DNA from: Crossaster papposus
Taxonomy: Eukaryota > Echinodermata > Asteroidea > Velatida > Solasteridae
NCBI GenBank assembly: GCA_037893245.1
Contig: JBAIAA010000441.1
Span: forward strand, 62,001 to 126,000
Length of the DNA stretch: 64,000 bases
Reading direction: 5' to 3'
In this document: piece after piece, positions 52,980-63,832 of the stretch
How positions within the stretch are numbered: position 1 is the stretch's first letter
Layout: every line of letters starts with the position of its first letter
Notes under the pieces: model-generated
The model's database searches: none
Told to the model about the DNA's origin: nothing
The model's input: the letters and a program-made list of their open reading frames with translations, nothing else
Program-made: the position numbers and the translations under genes

Positions 52980-54212
52980 TTAACCCATGCGTGACAGAAC
53001 GCGCTGGAGGAAAGCCGATTTCATGGGTATCTTGGAGAATCTACACAGGATGATAGAGCGTATGACTATCTTGAAGTCTGGGTGCCGGGCCGTGTAAATC
53101 ACGGGGTTTATGCAGCTGTTGCCGACCAAAATTGCCCCGGCAAACGGGACCACTTTGTAGGACTTGCCCCCGAGTAGAGTCACTAATACCGGATAGGTAC
53201 CGCAGCATACCACGAAGAAGAAGACGACGAGAAACAAACTCAGATTGATGTCGATGTTTTGACGAAATTTTCGCCCAGCTCGAGCTAGCTGTCTGTCGGC
53301 GCTGGACCGTGTCGGAAGAGGGAAGGAGGGCAAAAATCTGCGTACACCTGCCCAGGATAAGTTTGAAGCAGGCACCGGCGGCTGGCTGCGTTCTGGAACT
53401 TCTTCATGGACTGGTTGATGTGGCTCAGTGGGCCGTGAAGCGGGGCTCATGTCTCCCCCAACGACGGATAGGGGCTGCTCGGGAATGGCGTTGATTCTAC
53501 CGACGTGTTGCCTCACCGTATATAAAATAACCGCATAACTAGCGAAGGTTACAACGAAAGCAATCAAACATACTAGAAAAGTTATGATTCTAAAGGATAG
53601 ACCGGTGCCCTCTACTGTCGGGATGAAGGTACATGTGCTTATTTGTTCATCGTATCCATACGAGCGAAATTCATACCTGACAGCGAATAAGAGGCTTGTC
53701 GCGAAGGGAATGATCCAAGTTGTAGCGGCCAGAGCGGCCAGCCAGCGGCGGTTAAACAGCCATACCCGACGGCTGCGGTGTTTCCTTCGAGTGATGAAGG
53801 CTCGGTAAACGGCGAAGATTGTGATATTGTTCATGCTAGTCCACATGCACACGAGGATCAGGAATCCCTGAACTTTGCAGAGACTCTCTGAAACCAGCAG
53901 GTCTTCCTTGCTGTCGCTTAGCACCGCCAGGATCAAGATGGGAATATTCAGGCACGTGAGGAGGTCCGCTACGGCCAAGTTGACCACAAAGACGTTAGTG
54001 GTCGTACGGGGTTTACGGGACAGAACAACGGCCAGCAGGACGGAGCTGTTGCCCACCACTCCCACCAACAAGATAAGACTGTACAGCGCTGCCAACAACT
54101 GCTTTTCGACAAAGCTGTCGTACACCGACGACACCGGCACGCCTGCTTTGGTCGTAGCGATGTCTTCCATCATGGGGTTTTTCAGTTTAATTTCTTTGAT
54201 TTGTTTGGTCAC
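52980..54212 (-). CDS. Rhodopsin-family (class A) orphan GPCR, single exon, 410 aa
   Basis: This is one uninterrupted reading frame of 411 codons with seven hydrophobic segments. Landmarks: GN at 54-55 (TM1), NLAVAD at 78-83 (TM2), Cys112 and Cys194 for the extracellular disulfide (SLCKVQG, STCTFIP), W156 (TM4), CCGTYP at 356-361 (TM6) and NSCINPVIY at 375-383 (TM7). The DRY position is changed to YRA (136-138), keeping only the arginine. The third inner loop is long, about 230-330, and rich in Pro and Ser. The SCTF and NSCINP motifs resemble the melatonin-receptor/moody-like group, but the ligand is unknown. Intronless class A genes are common in echinoderms and amphioxus. M1 is taken as the start; M14 or M15 is an alternative. 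It should act at the cell surface through G proteins. Confidence 0.9.
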   Translation of the reverse strand: MTKQIKEIKLKNPMMEDIATTKAGVPVSSVYDSFVEKQLLAALYSLILLVGVVGNSSVLLAVVLSRKPRTTTNVFVVNLAVADLLTCLNIPILILAVLSDSKEDLLVSESLCKVQGFLILVCMWTSMNNITIFAVYRAFITRRKHRSRRVWLFNRRWLAALAATTWIIPFATSLLFAVRYEFRSYGYDEQISTCTFIPTVEGTGLSFRIITFLVCLIAFVVTFASYAVILYTVRQHVGRINAIPEQPLSVVGGDMSPASRPTEPHQPVHEEVPERSQPPVPASNLSWAGVRRFLPSFPLPTRSSADRQLARAGRKFRQNIDINLSLFLVVFFFVVCCGTYPVLVTLLGGKSYKVVPFAGAILVGNSCINPVIYTARHPDFKIVIRSIILCRFSKIPMKSAFLQRVLSRMG

Positions 54213-54957
54213 TTGGACGTATAGTCATCTGCTTCTACCTGTTTGTTTCAACTTTGTTGGGTGTTACACTCCGTTTTATACAGGGGAGCAGAATGATTGG
54301 CGCCACCAACGTTGGAAGTTATCCCATGTCCCTCTGTTTGCCTTGTCCACTATTAAGAAAGGGGTGTGCAAAATACTGACTTAAGAAATACCCTTTTAGA
54401 ATTAAACTCGGAACTCTTTCTTGTTTCTGCAAACGTTTGTTGCATACCAAGTTCGTTATTCAAGTCTAAAAAAAAAAACATTCTACAAAAGAATTGGCTT
54501 TTGTTCGTTCCGTTTGCAGTAAATCAGCAGTGAATCCTACAACCGCGTTATTGATGCACTTACTGTGTCCATGTAGTAGAATATTCAACGACACCCATTA
54601 TAATTCACCCCCCAAAATGATCTATTCCCTTTCAACACTTCGTTTTTCCCTTTAAATGAAATTCTAAGATCTCCGTAGTAGTTTAACGGAAACCCGTCAG
54701 TTCAACATGACGGGGCTTTTATTGGCCAAGAGTGGCGGGATTTTGCTTGATGGACAAAGCAAGCAAACGCACAAACAGCCTAGGGCTTCGCTCGGTCCAA
54801 CCGCCCAAAGTTATCCGCTGAACGAAACTGCGCTTTGAGCTCTGATTGGATTGAATTTTGTGAAGGTTGCCAGTTGATCCGCGGACCAGCTGCGCTGCGT
54901 GCAATTCATGGTACGCTACCTAGAATGCCGTGTGTTTCCTTCACATAATATTGGAGT
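54213..54957. other. Upstream flank of the GPCR gene
   Basis: Would contain its promoter. No clear site was chosen, and there is no other gene. Confidence 0.4.
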
Positions 54958-55295
54958 GCCGTAGCCTCGTGGTCTGGAGCATTGAATTTGTGATCTGTAG
55001 GTAAAACTGCAAGTTGTGGGTTCGAATCCGGGCTGTGACTATGGTACGTGTGCCCTTGGACAAGGCACTTTGTCACTCAATTCTTCTCCCCACCCTTACC
55101 CATGCAGGAGTACAATTATTGGTACATGGTATCAGAGACGGTTTTATTGTGGTTGATTTAGCTGCTTTATGCCAAAGGGCAGCATCGAGCTGTATAATTC
55201 CAAGGGAAATGAGATTATATTTGGAATGTTTTGTGGGCCCAATCGCTCAGCGCTTCCCAGCACCAAGTACAATGGGCGGTGAGCACTGACGTATG
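54958..55295 (+). mobile_element. tRNA-derived SINE, degenerate
   Basis: The head contains TAGCCTCGTGGTCTGG and a B box GGGTTCGAATCCGG, then GTGCCCTTGGACAAGGCACTT. The body ends near CGCTCAGCGCTTCCCAGCAC. It is the same general type as 30015-30440. Confidence 0.75.
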
Positions 55296-55352
55296 ACAAG
55301 CCAAACATAGGGGCATGAGATCACTCCTATAACGTTGGTGGCGCCTGCGATA

Positions 55353-55367
55353 CCCCCCCCCCCCCCC
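55353..55367 (+). repeat. Poly-C tract (15 C)
   Basis: A C run within a C-rich stretch, downstream of the SINE. Confidence 0.85.
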
Positions 55368-55739
55368 ACCTCCCCCCGGCCAAGCTGCTCGCGGCCCGTG
55401 ATTTTTTCTCGTACCACTAACGCGTCAGATCGGCTAATTTTATTCCGCAGAACGACTTCGTCCCTTTTGATACCTTTTTCCATAAGACCCTATCTGGATG
55501 AGATTATTAACCAATAATTTTGGTTAATAATAGAAAAGGGTATAAAAGTCGTGTATACGAATTTACTTGGAACTGTATCCATTTATTTTGGTGAATTATG
55601 GCTGTCAACGTCGTTGGTCTTCATACGTTTCGCGCGTATCAAAATCGATTCGAATTGAAGGGCGCGCTTTGGTCTCCATTCAAGTCGCCCCGTTCCAATG
55701 AAACGGCCGATCTGAAGCGTTAGTGGTACGGAAGAAAAA

Positions 55740-55880
55740 ATCGTGCGCGGCCCAGTCCCAAACCGCGCCCCAGTCCCAACCCCGCGCCCCTGCAGTCCCA
55801 ACCCCGGCGCCTCAGTCCCAAGCCCGCGCCCCAGTCCCAAGCCCGCGCCCCTGCAGTCCCCCGCGCCCCAGTTCCAATAA
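55740..55880 (+). repeat. GC-rich minisatellite (GCGCCCCAGTCCCAA)
   Basis: About seven imperfect units of 16-20 bp: CGCGCCCCAGTCCCAACCC, with CCTGCAGTCCC in some. Glycine-rich (minus) and proline-rich (plus) ORFs across it come from the repeat. Confidence 0.88.
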
Positions 55881-56550
55881 CCGATCAAGTTGCGACACAG
55901 GTGCTCTAATCAGCCCGCGTGTCCTTCGCGACTAATGAAACTCTACTTAGGTTGCTCGCCGGCTCTCATATCTATATCTATCCAGCTTGATGGGGATTTG
56001 ATTGGATTACTAAATCAGAACGTAACGCCAACGGGCTGTCCTTCATCAGGGGAAGGCAGTCCGCTACGGTTGTTGATGAGTATGAGGTGGGCGTTCTTTC
56101 AGTTTGACACACGTACGTCTAAAAAAAAATTTTTTACCTATAATTTGGTTTAGTAATCAGACTCTCTCATGCACCAAAGGGTTGCCTATAGGGAAGGTAG
56201 CCCGCTCTCAGAAGTATTGTTGATGAGCTAGACGTTGTTTTGTCACACGTCAGACTTTTCAGCTAATCAGGTATTTATTTATTTATTTATTTTTTGTGGG
56301 GGGAGGTATAATTTACCTAACAAACTTTGACTCCAGCAAGCGCGTAGCACGAAGCCAATTACGCCGTGTGTTCAGGTGGCCCGCTTAACCAAGCACAATA
56401 TTGGATTCGACTGATTTCTGGCCAATTTTTGTTCTAGAAATGAATAATATATGTACATGTATATCAATACTACCCATTTCCAGGAGTTTCCAAAACTTTT
56501 TCCAAAACTTTGCTCAGCAACCGAAGGGTGGGGTAAGGCTAGGGGTAGGT

Positions 56551-56595
<45 letters not shown>

Positions 56596-57902
56596 GGAGG
56601 TGGTCAACTCCCGCAACCATCCTATATACCCCCCTCTATTATTACCGGGAGCCGCGAACTGGAGGGTTTGTAAAGAAGGTTGTAAGCCGTGCAAAAGATT
56701 GACAGCTTGCAATATGTGATTACTGTGACATTTTTATGAAATTGTGGCCCAAAAGTGCTCTATTTTGCAACGGAGTAGATGCGTCATTTTTCAAGAAGGT
56801 GGTGGGCCACAGGACTATAGGTGACCTGTCACCACAAAATGAGAGTAAAGTCGCACAATGTGATTTGGAGATATGGCCATCCAAAGTCAAAATATGAAGG
56901 GGTGATCAATTTTGAGATTTTGCGTAATTTGGAAAGTCCACCTCTACATATTCCTATTTTTTGGGTGCAATCAGATGATCGAAAACCTCTTAAATTACGT
57001 GATTTTGAGTAGTGTTTGCGTGAGTTAGTGTTTGGATTAAAGTCCATCAGTGGTCTAATTAACATGGTAATTAAATATGCAAATTAGGTCTTCGTAACTG
57101 TCCCACGTTTTCGAAATTGTGATATTATGTTGATTATACAATAGTTTGTATGTGTGGGAAGTTTCAAGAAAAATAATGATTAGAACATAGTCGTTGCTAT
57201 GCTCAACCGAATCTTACTTGTCCTATTTTTGCAATCTTTTGTGTGTTTTGTTTCGGATGTTTATAATGGCCTTTATCATGCTGGGGAAAAAATCCCGCTG
57301 GCCGCCGGACTTTGACAAAGAAGTCGGGCTACCACAATAGTTCTCCGAACCCCAGCTTCGGATTTCATAATCAATCAATAACGCAAACGAAACCACATGC
57401 AGACGAATCTCGGGTTTGAAAAACGGCCCGTGTCAAAAAATAGAACCAACAGAGGGCGCGCCTCATGTCAACTTATTTCTCAGAGGGGTAATTTCGTACA
57501 CCATCGGCGTAGGTTTCTCCATGGTTTCTCTCTCTTAATTCCGTCACAGAAAAGGTTTGCAATTGCAAAAGGTCTTTAATTCGACTGAATGAATGTACTT
57601 ACACGGAAAAGTATTTTGGACTATTTGTCACATTTTATAAAGTAGGCCCAACCAAATCAAAATGCTACAGACGACGATATGCGCTAAAAAAGTTCGCAAA
57701 ATAGGCCACCGCCACGGGCGCGTATGCAGCACTCGCGCACGTGGGCGATTGTAATGTTTATCATGGTTTATGTAACTCCAGGCTCCATGAATCATGGCAT
57801 GATGTAACTAAATGTTACGGGGAGGAAAGAAAACGTAACTAAGTTAAACCATGGAGCACGCAGCCTAGGGCCAGCTAAGCTAAGCCTAAGGAGGTCTGGG
57901 GC
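55881..57902. other. Intergenic, no gene recognised
   Basis: Holds a 40-G run at 56554-56593 and an ATTT microsatellite near 56275-56290. Short ORFs have no recognisable protein. Confidence 0.45.
56554..56593 (+). repeat. Poly-G tract (40 G)
   Basis: An uninterrupted G run. ORFs reading poly-Gly or poly-Pro through it are not genes. Confidence 0.9.
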
Positions 57903-58345
57903 CGAATTCATGTTATATTAAATAAGCACAACAAATTGCTTAACCCTAACCCCCTCACTGCTTTTTCTAGAAAGTATCCTGAATCTGCCACAGTCCACCA
58001 ATTTTGGTTTGCAAAAACTGCTGGTGTCCTGAGTCCATCAGACTCCACCAGTATGCATTCTGGAGATATCCCGAGTCTATCAATAATCCATCACATCAGC
58101 AAAAGTTGATGGACTCTGGCGGATTCAGGATTTGGTGGCATACAAAAAATTGCACTGTGTTTCTCCATAGAGTCCATCACAGTCCATCACCTAAATTTCT
58201 GAATCCTGAATACATCATCAAACTCCTGCAGTAACGCTAGGCTTAAAATCCTCAATCCATCACACCCAGTTTGTTTAATATGGAGGTATCCTGAATCCAC
58301 TAAAATCCTCCAAAACAGGAAATGGATTTTGATGGACTCATCATG
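57903..58345. repeat. Degenerate GAGTCCATCA-rich repeat
   Basis: TGATGGACTC, GAGTCCATCA, CCTGAATCC and AATCCATCACA variants recur about a dozen times on both strands. A similar style of degenerate repeat (TGCAGGATTGAGG) occurs at 63040-63235. The start (57903) is a fragment of the GGGCCAATTTC-type MITE. Confidence 0.55.
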
Positions 58346-58540
58346 GTGGTTAGGGTTAATATCACAAAAGCATCTTGCTCAGTACACGGGTTGTAATTAC
58401 CATCCAAAACTACAGTACTTCATGCAAGGCAAAAACCAGCTGAATACCAGTCACAAACAATAAACATAACATTTGATTTGTTTGCCAAGTTAGAAAAAAG
58501 GCCGGAAAGAATGTAGTAATCCTGACGCAACTTCAGCGGT

Positions 58541-58622
58541 TGTGTAAAAAGAATAAAGAGTGTAAAAAGAGTCGAGAAAGGTGTGTAAAAAGAATAAAGG
58601 GTGTAAAAAGAGTCGAGAAAGG
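58541..58622 (+). repeat. 41-bp tandem duplication
   Basis: The unit TGTGTAAAAAGAATAAAG...GAGAAAGG occurs at 58541 and again at 58582 with one difference. Confidence 0.85.
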
Positions 58623-59995
58623 TTTTCTCAGTATTTCTAAACAAAATTGGAATTGCTTCTCAGTCCTAGATTCAGGTCTTTTCAACATTTTTGCACTGAT
58701 CTTATGATTGACCTGGCTTTATTGGAGATGATTCATGAAGACAAAAAAACCTATTGACCAGTAATCCAGTATTGTCCAATGGACCTAATTTACTTGCAAC
58801 CCTTCAGGGTGTTTTGGCTAGAAACCCTGCCAGACGCAACAGATTGCATACTTTGTCACATTGACTTGTGTGCAGAGTCCAGCAAGGTCAAGCAGTCACC
58901 ACAGATGCACTGTGCTGGATCTGGCAGGGTTAGGGTTAAAATTAATGTTCTTGACTCTCAATATACCTGAAGTGGCGTCAGATCTACTACATTCTTTCCG
59001 AAATATGTATTTAGTTTTCAGGTTCGACTGCCATTGCCAACTGGTTTTAGCTCCGTGCCTTGTCTCCCCCATCTCATTCCTGTGATGTCGTTTTCCTTCT
59101 CGGACAAGGCAGGCACTTCATCACTGCCAACGTAAGCTGGAAGTCACCTAAACCTTATTTCATGTTTTGAAATTATGCGACTTCTTGTGGCTTAAGCTAG
59201 TGGCAGAGTTGTAATAATGACTTGAGTCAATCACTCAAAAACTGAGTCACAGACTGACCATTTTTGGCAACTCGACTCGAGTCCCATTGGGACAAATGAC
59301 TGGACTCGACTTAGGCCAAAAAAACCCAAAACATGTTTAGCGTCATGCCTTTTTATTTAAAGGAAGGAGGAGGCCCTTTTTTTTTTTCTTTTTTTTTTCT
59401 TTAAAATGGTCGCCTGACACATCTTAATTCGAGTCATGTAGTGAACATGTCACACCCTATCTTCCAATTTAAAATTAAAACATGGTTCACCCACGATTAA
59501 AAATCAAAATTCATGTGGGTTGATCATGTATGCACCGTACACAACTACACGTCACACCCTAGCCCTCCTATTAGAAACAAAATATTTCCAGAGCATGTAC
59601 ACACATGATTCTAAAGTCTAAAATACGATCTTCAAATTTTTTTAATTTTGTTTTAATTTTTGTTTTAATTTTTTATTTTTTTTTACCAAAATGGTCAAAT
59701 TTATCATTTTTTTTAAAAAGAAAAAAAAAGAAAAAAGGAGGCGGCCCCCAAAAAGGAAGCGGGCGGTGACGCTAAAGATGGTTTTTTTTTTATTTGGCCT
59801 TAAGTCACTGCAGGCAATTGACTCAACTCGACCCAACTCGAGTGAAGGCTGTTACACTAAAGACCTCCCTCCTAAAAAAGGCCAACTTTGTGAAAATGAT
59901 ATTGCTCATGAATATGGAAATTTGCTATAGCATTAATTAAAAAAGAGAAAAACTTTAAAATTAGCCTTAAATATGGCAAAACTAAAATTATAAAT
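58623..59995. other. Upstream of the first visible MRE11 exon
   Basis: AT-rich sequence, with ACTCGAGTC motifs scattered at 59220-59330 and 59810-59840. No MRE11 5' exon could be identified here. Confidence 0.4.
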
Positions 59996-59999
59996 TTAA

Positions 60000-60342
60000 A
60001 GGTATGATATACCATTTGCAGATACGGAACATTCTTACTACCGAGTTATTAGGAAATATTGTACTTTTTCGAAAGTAAATAATGATTGTAGGCATTCAGC
60101 AAAATGTGCTAGATATCCAATAATTGCTCAGAAAAATTGAATTTTTTATAAAAAACAACATTAATAGAACCACTGCCCGACGCCGGTTGGAAACGAACGT
60201 TGTTTTTCTTGCTTTTCTCAACATCCACGATTATAAAACTTCAGACAGGTCAGTTAAACAATATTTACTATAAAATACAACCCCCAAATCAAATCCACCC
60301 ATTCATGATAATTCAAGCAATTACCAATGGTGTATCCTACCT
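60000..60342 (+). mobile_element. TTAA element, family A, complete
   Basis: TTAA at 59996-59999 and 60343-60346; ends AGGTATGATATACCATTTGC and GGTGTATCCTACCT. 343 bp, just upstream of the MRE11 exon. Confidence 0.87.
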
Positions 60343-60413
60343 TTAAATGGGACACAAAGTTGCATTTGTCAAGGATTGTAATACAAATAATATTATATTT
60401 GGTGGCCCGTTAA

Positions 60414-60659
60414 CCAGTTCGCATTGGATGCTGTGTACACATGTAAAGTTTTTCTTGAATTCAAAATGGATGACCGATAAACGCGTCACGAGCAAGGCCG
60501 TAAATATCTGTCAGCGACCGGCTCGCAGCGTGCAAGGCCGGAAAAATCAGGGTGTGCTACCCACAGATGTCCGCCTGAACCCGTCTCGAATCGAGGTTCG
60601 TGAAAAACAATCGCGCACTAAGTCCCGGTCAATGTCGAAATACACCTGACGCAAACTGG
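60414..60659. mobile_element. TTAA element, family B (CCAGTTCGC)
   Basis: TTAA at 60410-60413 and 60660-60663. The ends are CCAGTTCGCATTGG and GCAAACTGG. The body (AAAATGGATGACCGATAAAC, GTCACGAGCAAGGCCG, CTGAACCCG) matches the copies at 61330 and 62718. Pyrimidine ends fit piggyBac. Confidence 0.85.
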
Positions 60660-60818
60660 TTAATGCCAAATTGTTTTCAGCTTTGGGTTTGTCTGGATCC
60701 TTTTGACTGTCTGGTGCAAATTGGTTAAAAAAAATCTCTGAAAATTATTTACAAAATTAAAAACTTTGAAATGCTACAGGTAGTTTTACGAAATTATAAA
60801 TGTTTTCTTTTGTTTTAG

Positions 60819-63800
60819 GGATGACGATGAAGATGGTGACAATACTATCAAGATTATGGTTGGTGAGTTTGTACATTTTTGTTACTTTTTACTTAAGCTG
60901 ATCTGCGTGTAATTATGTAAAAGGGTAAGAGTTCCGTAGATGGACACCACTTATTCACTACATGTACATTAAACTAAGGTAGGATACACCATTTGCATAT
61001 ATCGAAAAATGTTACTACCGAATTATAAAGAAAATATCTTATTTATTTGAATGTAACAAATTGTAGGCATCCAGCAAAAGGATTGCGCTAGATATCCTGT
61101 AATTGTTCCGAAAAATTAAATTTCATTGAAAAAAGAAAAAAAAACAAACATAAGAACCACGGCCAGACGCAAGTTGAAAATGAACACCGTTTTTCTTGCT
61201 TTCCTCGGCATCCATGATGGTAAAACTTTGGACAGATCAGGTAAACGATATTTACTATAAAATACAACCCCCCAAATCCACCCTTTTATGATAATTCAAG
61301 CAATTACTAATGGTGTATCCTACCTTTAAACAGTTTGCGCCGTATATAAACGCCAAGTATTCCCCAGATTCAAAATGGATGACGCATAAACACGTCACGA
61401 GCGAGGCCAGAAATGTCTGTCAGCACGAGCAAGGCCTGAAATGCGTCGGTGTGCTTCCCGGCCTGAACCCGCCTCTGATCGAGTTTCGTTAAAAATAATC
61501 TCGCGCGTCGGCTCGGTGATGTTTAAATAATTCCGGCGCGAACTGGTTAACAAAAAACAAAACAAAAACATAATTTCTAAGCCAATGTCTTTAATACAGA
61601 ATGTAATTTAAAATTATCAGGGTTTTTCAAATGATAATATTTGACCTTTTCTTTTTTGGAAAACAAGCGACGGATTGCCATGTGGGTTACGCAGAGAAAG
61701 ACGGGATTAGACACAGTGATTCTCTGAATACGTTTGAGGAGATCTTGCAGCATGCCAAACGAAACCAGGTACCACCAAACACTTTGTTTTGTTTTTCCAA
61801 CAGAGGTCTTTTATATGTATTTGGAAAAGCATAAAATAGCAAATTGTCAACTTTGGCATTTTACCCATAGAAACCACCCTTAACAATCATCTTCCAATCA
61901 CAACCTGTATGTATGTATGTATGTATGTGCTTCCCGGTACTATCGGCCTGAACCCGCCTCGGAGCGACTTTCGTTAAAAATAATACCGTGTGTCGGCTCG
62001 GTGATGTTAAAATAATCCCCGGGTGAACTGGTTAAATGGGGCGTAACCTTTTCATGCAAATTCGACCATTCAAATAGGCATAGCGTCTTCACGCAGTCAA
62101 CTACCCATTCAGCAGTCGCGCTGGCCTGCGTTGCATATCTAATTGGCGCTGTTTCACAAAGAAATTTCATGCAAGTGCGTGTATTACGTGTTGATAATGG
62201 CAGTTCTGCAAGCGCTGATTGGCTCTCTAGTAAAGCCTGCGAAGAGATATGGAAAAAGACAACCCGCTGGATGCAATTTGCAAAGACCAGTGTGCGATCT
62301 AGGGAGCTGGACTATAAATCGTGTCGTTAGCGGGCGAACTGTCGAATACACTGGTCTTTGGCAATGACTAACATAGGCCATGTTCGAATTACTTGGCTGC
62401 GGCTTAAAATTATGCACAAGTCTATTGTAGCGGCTGCGGCCACATCTCATAGACTCGTGCGTAATAATTAGCCGCAGCCATACCAACGCCGCAGGTTTTA
62501 AACTGTTAATCTTTTACCTTTGACACAGGTTGACATGATCCTACTGGGAGGTGACCTCTTCCATGAGAACAAACCCTCCAGGAAGGCCCTTCATGGTGTC
62601 ATGGCGTTGATCCGCAAATACTGCATGGGGGATCGACCGGTACAGCTTCAGTTCATGAGCGACCAGAGCTTGAACTTTGCTGCCAATCCGTAAGATTAGT
62701 TTTTTCCTTTTTTTTAACCAGTTCGCGCCGGAGGACGTATATACACGCACAGCTTTCCCCAGATTCAAAACGGATGATGCATAAACACGTCATGAGCAAG
62801 GCCGGAAATGTCTTTCAGCAGCGAGCAAGGCCAGAAATGTCTGTCAGCAGCGTGCAAGGCCGGAAATGCGTGGGTGTGTTTAATTCCCTGGTACCATCGG
62901 CCTGAACCCGCCTCGAATCAAGTTTTGTTAAAAATAAATCCCCGCCTCGGCTCGGTGATGTTAAAATAATCCCGGCGCTAACTGGTTAAATGAATAAATG
63001 TTAACCCTAACCATCCCAAATCCGCAGAAACCCTCTTTGTAAATTGCTGGGTTTTGCAGGATTGAGGGTACTTGGAAGTTAATGCATCGGAGGAATTTGC
63101 AGGATTGAGGGCGTTTGGGATTTTTGCCACTGGAGGATAATGCAGGATCCAGGTCATAAGGCCCAAACTAATGTTGGATGATTTTGCAGGATTGAGGTTA
63201 ATACTTGGGTATTTATCCAAATGGGGATTTTAGAGGATGGAGGTTATTTGTTGCATATATTGATGAGTTCATTTGACCATCGACAGGTTTCCCGTCGTTA
63301 ACTATGAAGACCCAAACATCAACGTCGAAATACCCGTTTTCTCCATCCATGGTAACCATGACGATCCAGCAGGGGTAAGCTTCTAAATTTGTGTTTGTCT
63401 CTGCAAGGTCGCTGTCATCGATTTTATCCCATAATTTCCATCAAAAATGAAAACCCTGCTCTCTTTCCACAAATTTAGCCCTGCAGATATCCATCATGGT
63501 GTCATCATTATCTCCTTGATCATGTCCAAAAAGTTAAAAATTGATTTTAGTTCCGTTATATGAATGGGTCCTAAACTCCACAATTGCTGAATCTACCATT
63601 AGGGGATCAAGATTAAAATATTGAGTTGCGGCCTAAACTAATAAAATTGCGACTGCTTTTTTCTTTTCCTTCTTTGTTGCTTACAACTAGCTTGGCAATC
63701 TTTGTGCCTTGGACATATTGAGCGTGTCAGGACTGGTCAACTATTTCGGGAAGTGCAACTCACTGGAAAGCATCGACGTGACGCCACTCTTGATCCAGAA

Positions 63801-63832
63801 GGGTACAACAAGGCTATCACTGTACGGAATAG
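60819..63832 (+). CDS. MRE11: MRE11 double-strand break repair nuclease, N-terminal part
   Basis: Exons 60819-60862, 61668-61768, 62529-62689, 63287-63374 and 63691-63832 join in phase (donors GTGAGT, GTACCA, GTAAGA, GTAAGC, GTGGGT). They encode about 178 residues colinear with human MRE11 residues 10-190. Nuclease motif I is VATDCHVG, motif [16 protein letters not shown] and motif [14 protein letters not shown]. Other landmarks are [10 protein letters not shown] and LCALDILS. All metal-binding residues visible here are kept. MRE11 is a Mn-dependent 3'-5' exonuclease and endonuclease that works with RAD50 and NBN in break repair and telomere upkeep. The first exon starts with the third base of a codon; if the missing bases are AT, the start Met would be split by the intron. 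That earlier exon was not found. The C-terminal half lies beyond the window. The introns hold three or more TTAA elements. Confidence 0.95.
60977..61325 (+). mobile_element. TTAA element, family A
   Basis: The left end CTAAGGTAGGATACACCA has a mutated TTAA (ACTAA). The right end GGTGTATCCTACCT meets TTAA at 61326-61329, which is also the left target of the next element. It lies in MRE11 intron 1 as annotated. Confidence 0.83.
61330..61546. mobile_element. TTAA element, family B, abutting family A
   Basis: TTAA at 61326-61329 and 61547-61550; ends ACAGTTTGCGCC and GGCGCGAACTGG. It shares the left TTAA with the family-A element. Confidence 0.83.
61905..61927 (+). repeat. (GTAT)n microsatellite
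   Basis: Five to six GTAT units precede a truncated family-B element. Confidence 0.85.
61928..62034. mobile_element. TTAA element, family B, 3' half only
   Basis: CGGCCTGAACCCGCC to GGTGAACTGGTTAA matches the right half of the complete copies. The left half is absent. Confidence 0.75.
62360..62500. repeat. Imperfect palindrome in MRE11 intron 2
   Basis: GGCTGCGGCTTAAAATTATGC is mirrored by GCGTAATAATTAGCCGCAGCC, with a central GCGGCTGCGGCC. The element class is unknown. Confidence 0.65.
62718..62985. mobile_element. 268-bp TTAA element, family B, complete
   Basis: TTAA at 62714-62717 and 62986-62989; ends CCAGTTCGCGCCGG and CCGGCGCTAACTGG. Inside are three tandem GAGCAAGGCCGGAAATGTC-type units of about 34-37 bp. 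Confidence 0.9.
63040..63235 (+). repeat. Degenerate TGCAGGATTGAGG repeat
   Basis: TTTGCAGGATTGAGG appears at about 63054, 63099 and 63183 with looser variants between. Located in MRE11 intron 3. Confidence 0.65.

Noticed and set aside
55583-55888. Gly-rich ORF on minus, Pro-rich ORF on plus
   Set aside because: Product of the GC-rich minisatellite at 55740-55880, with no conserved domain.
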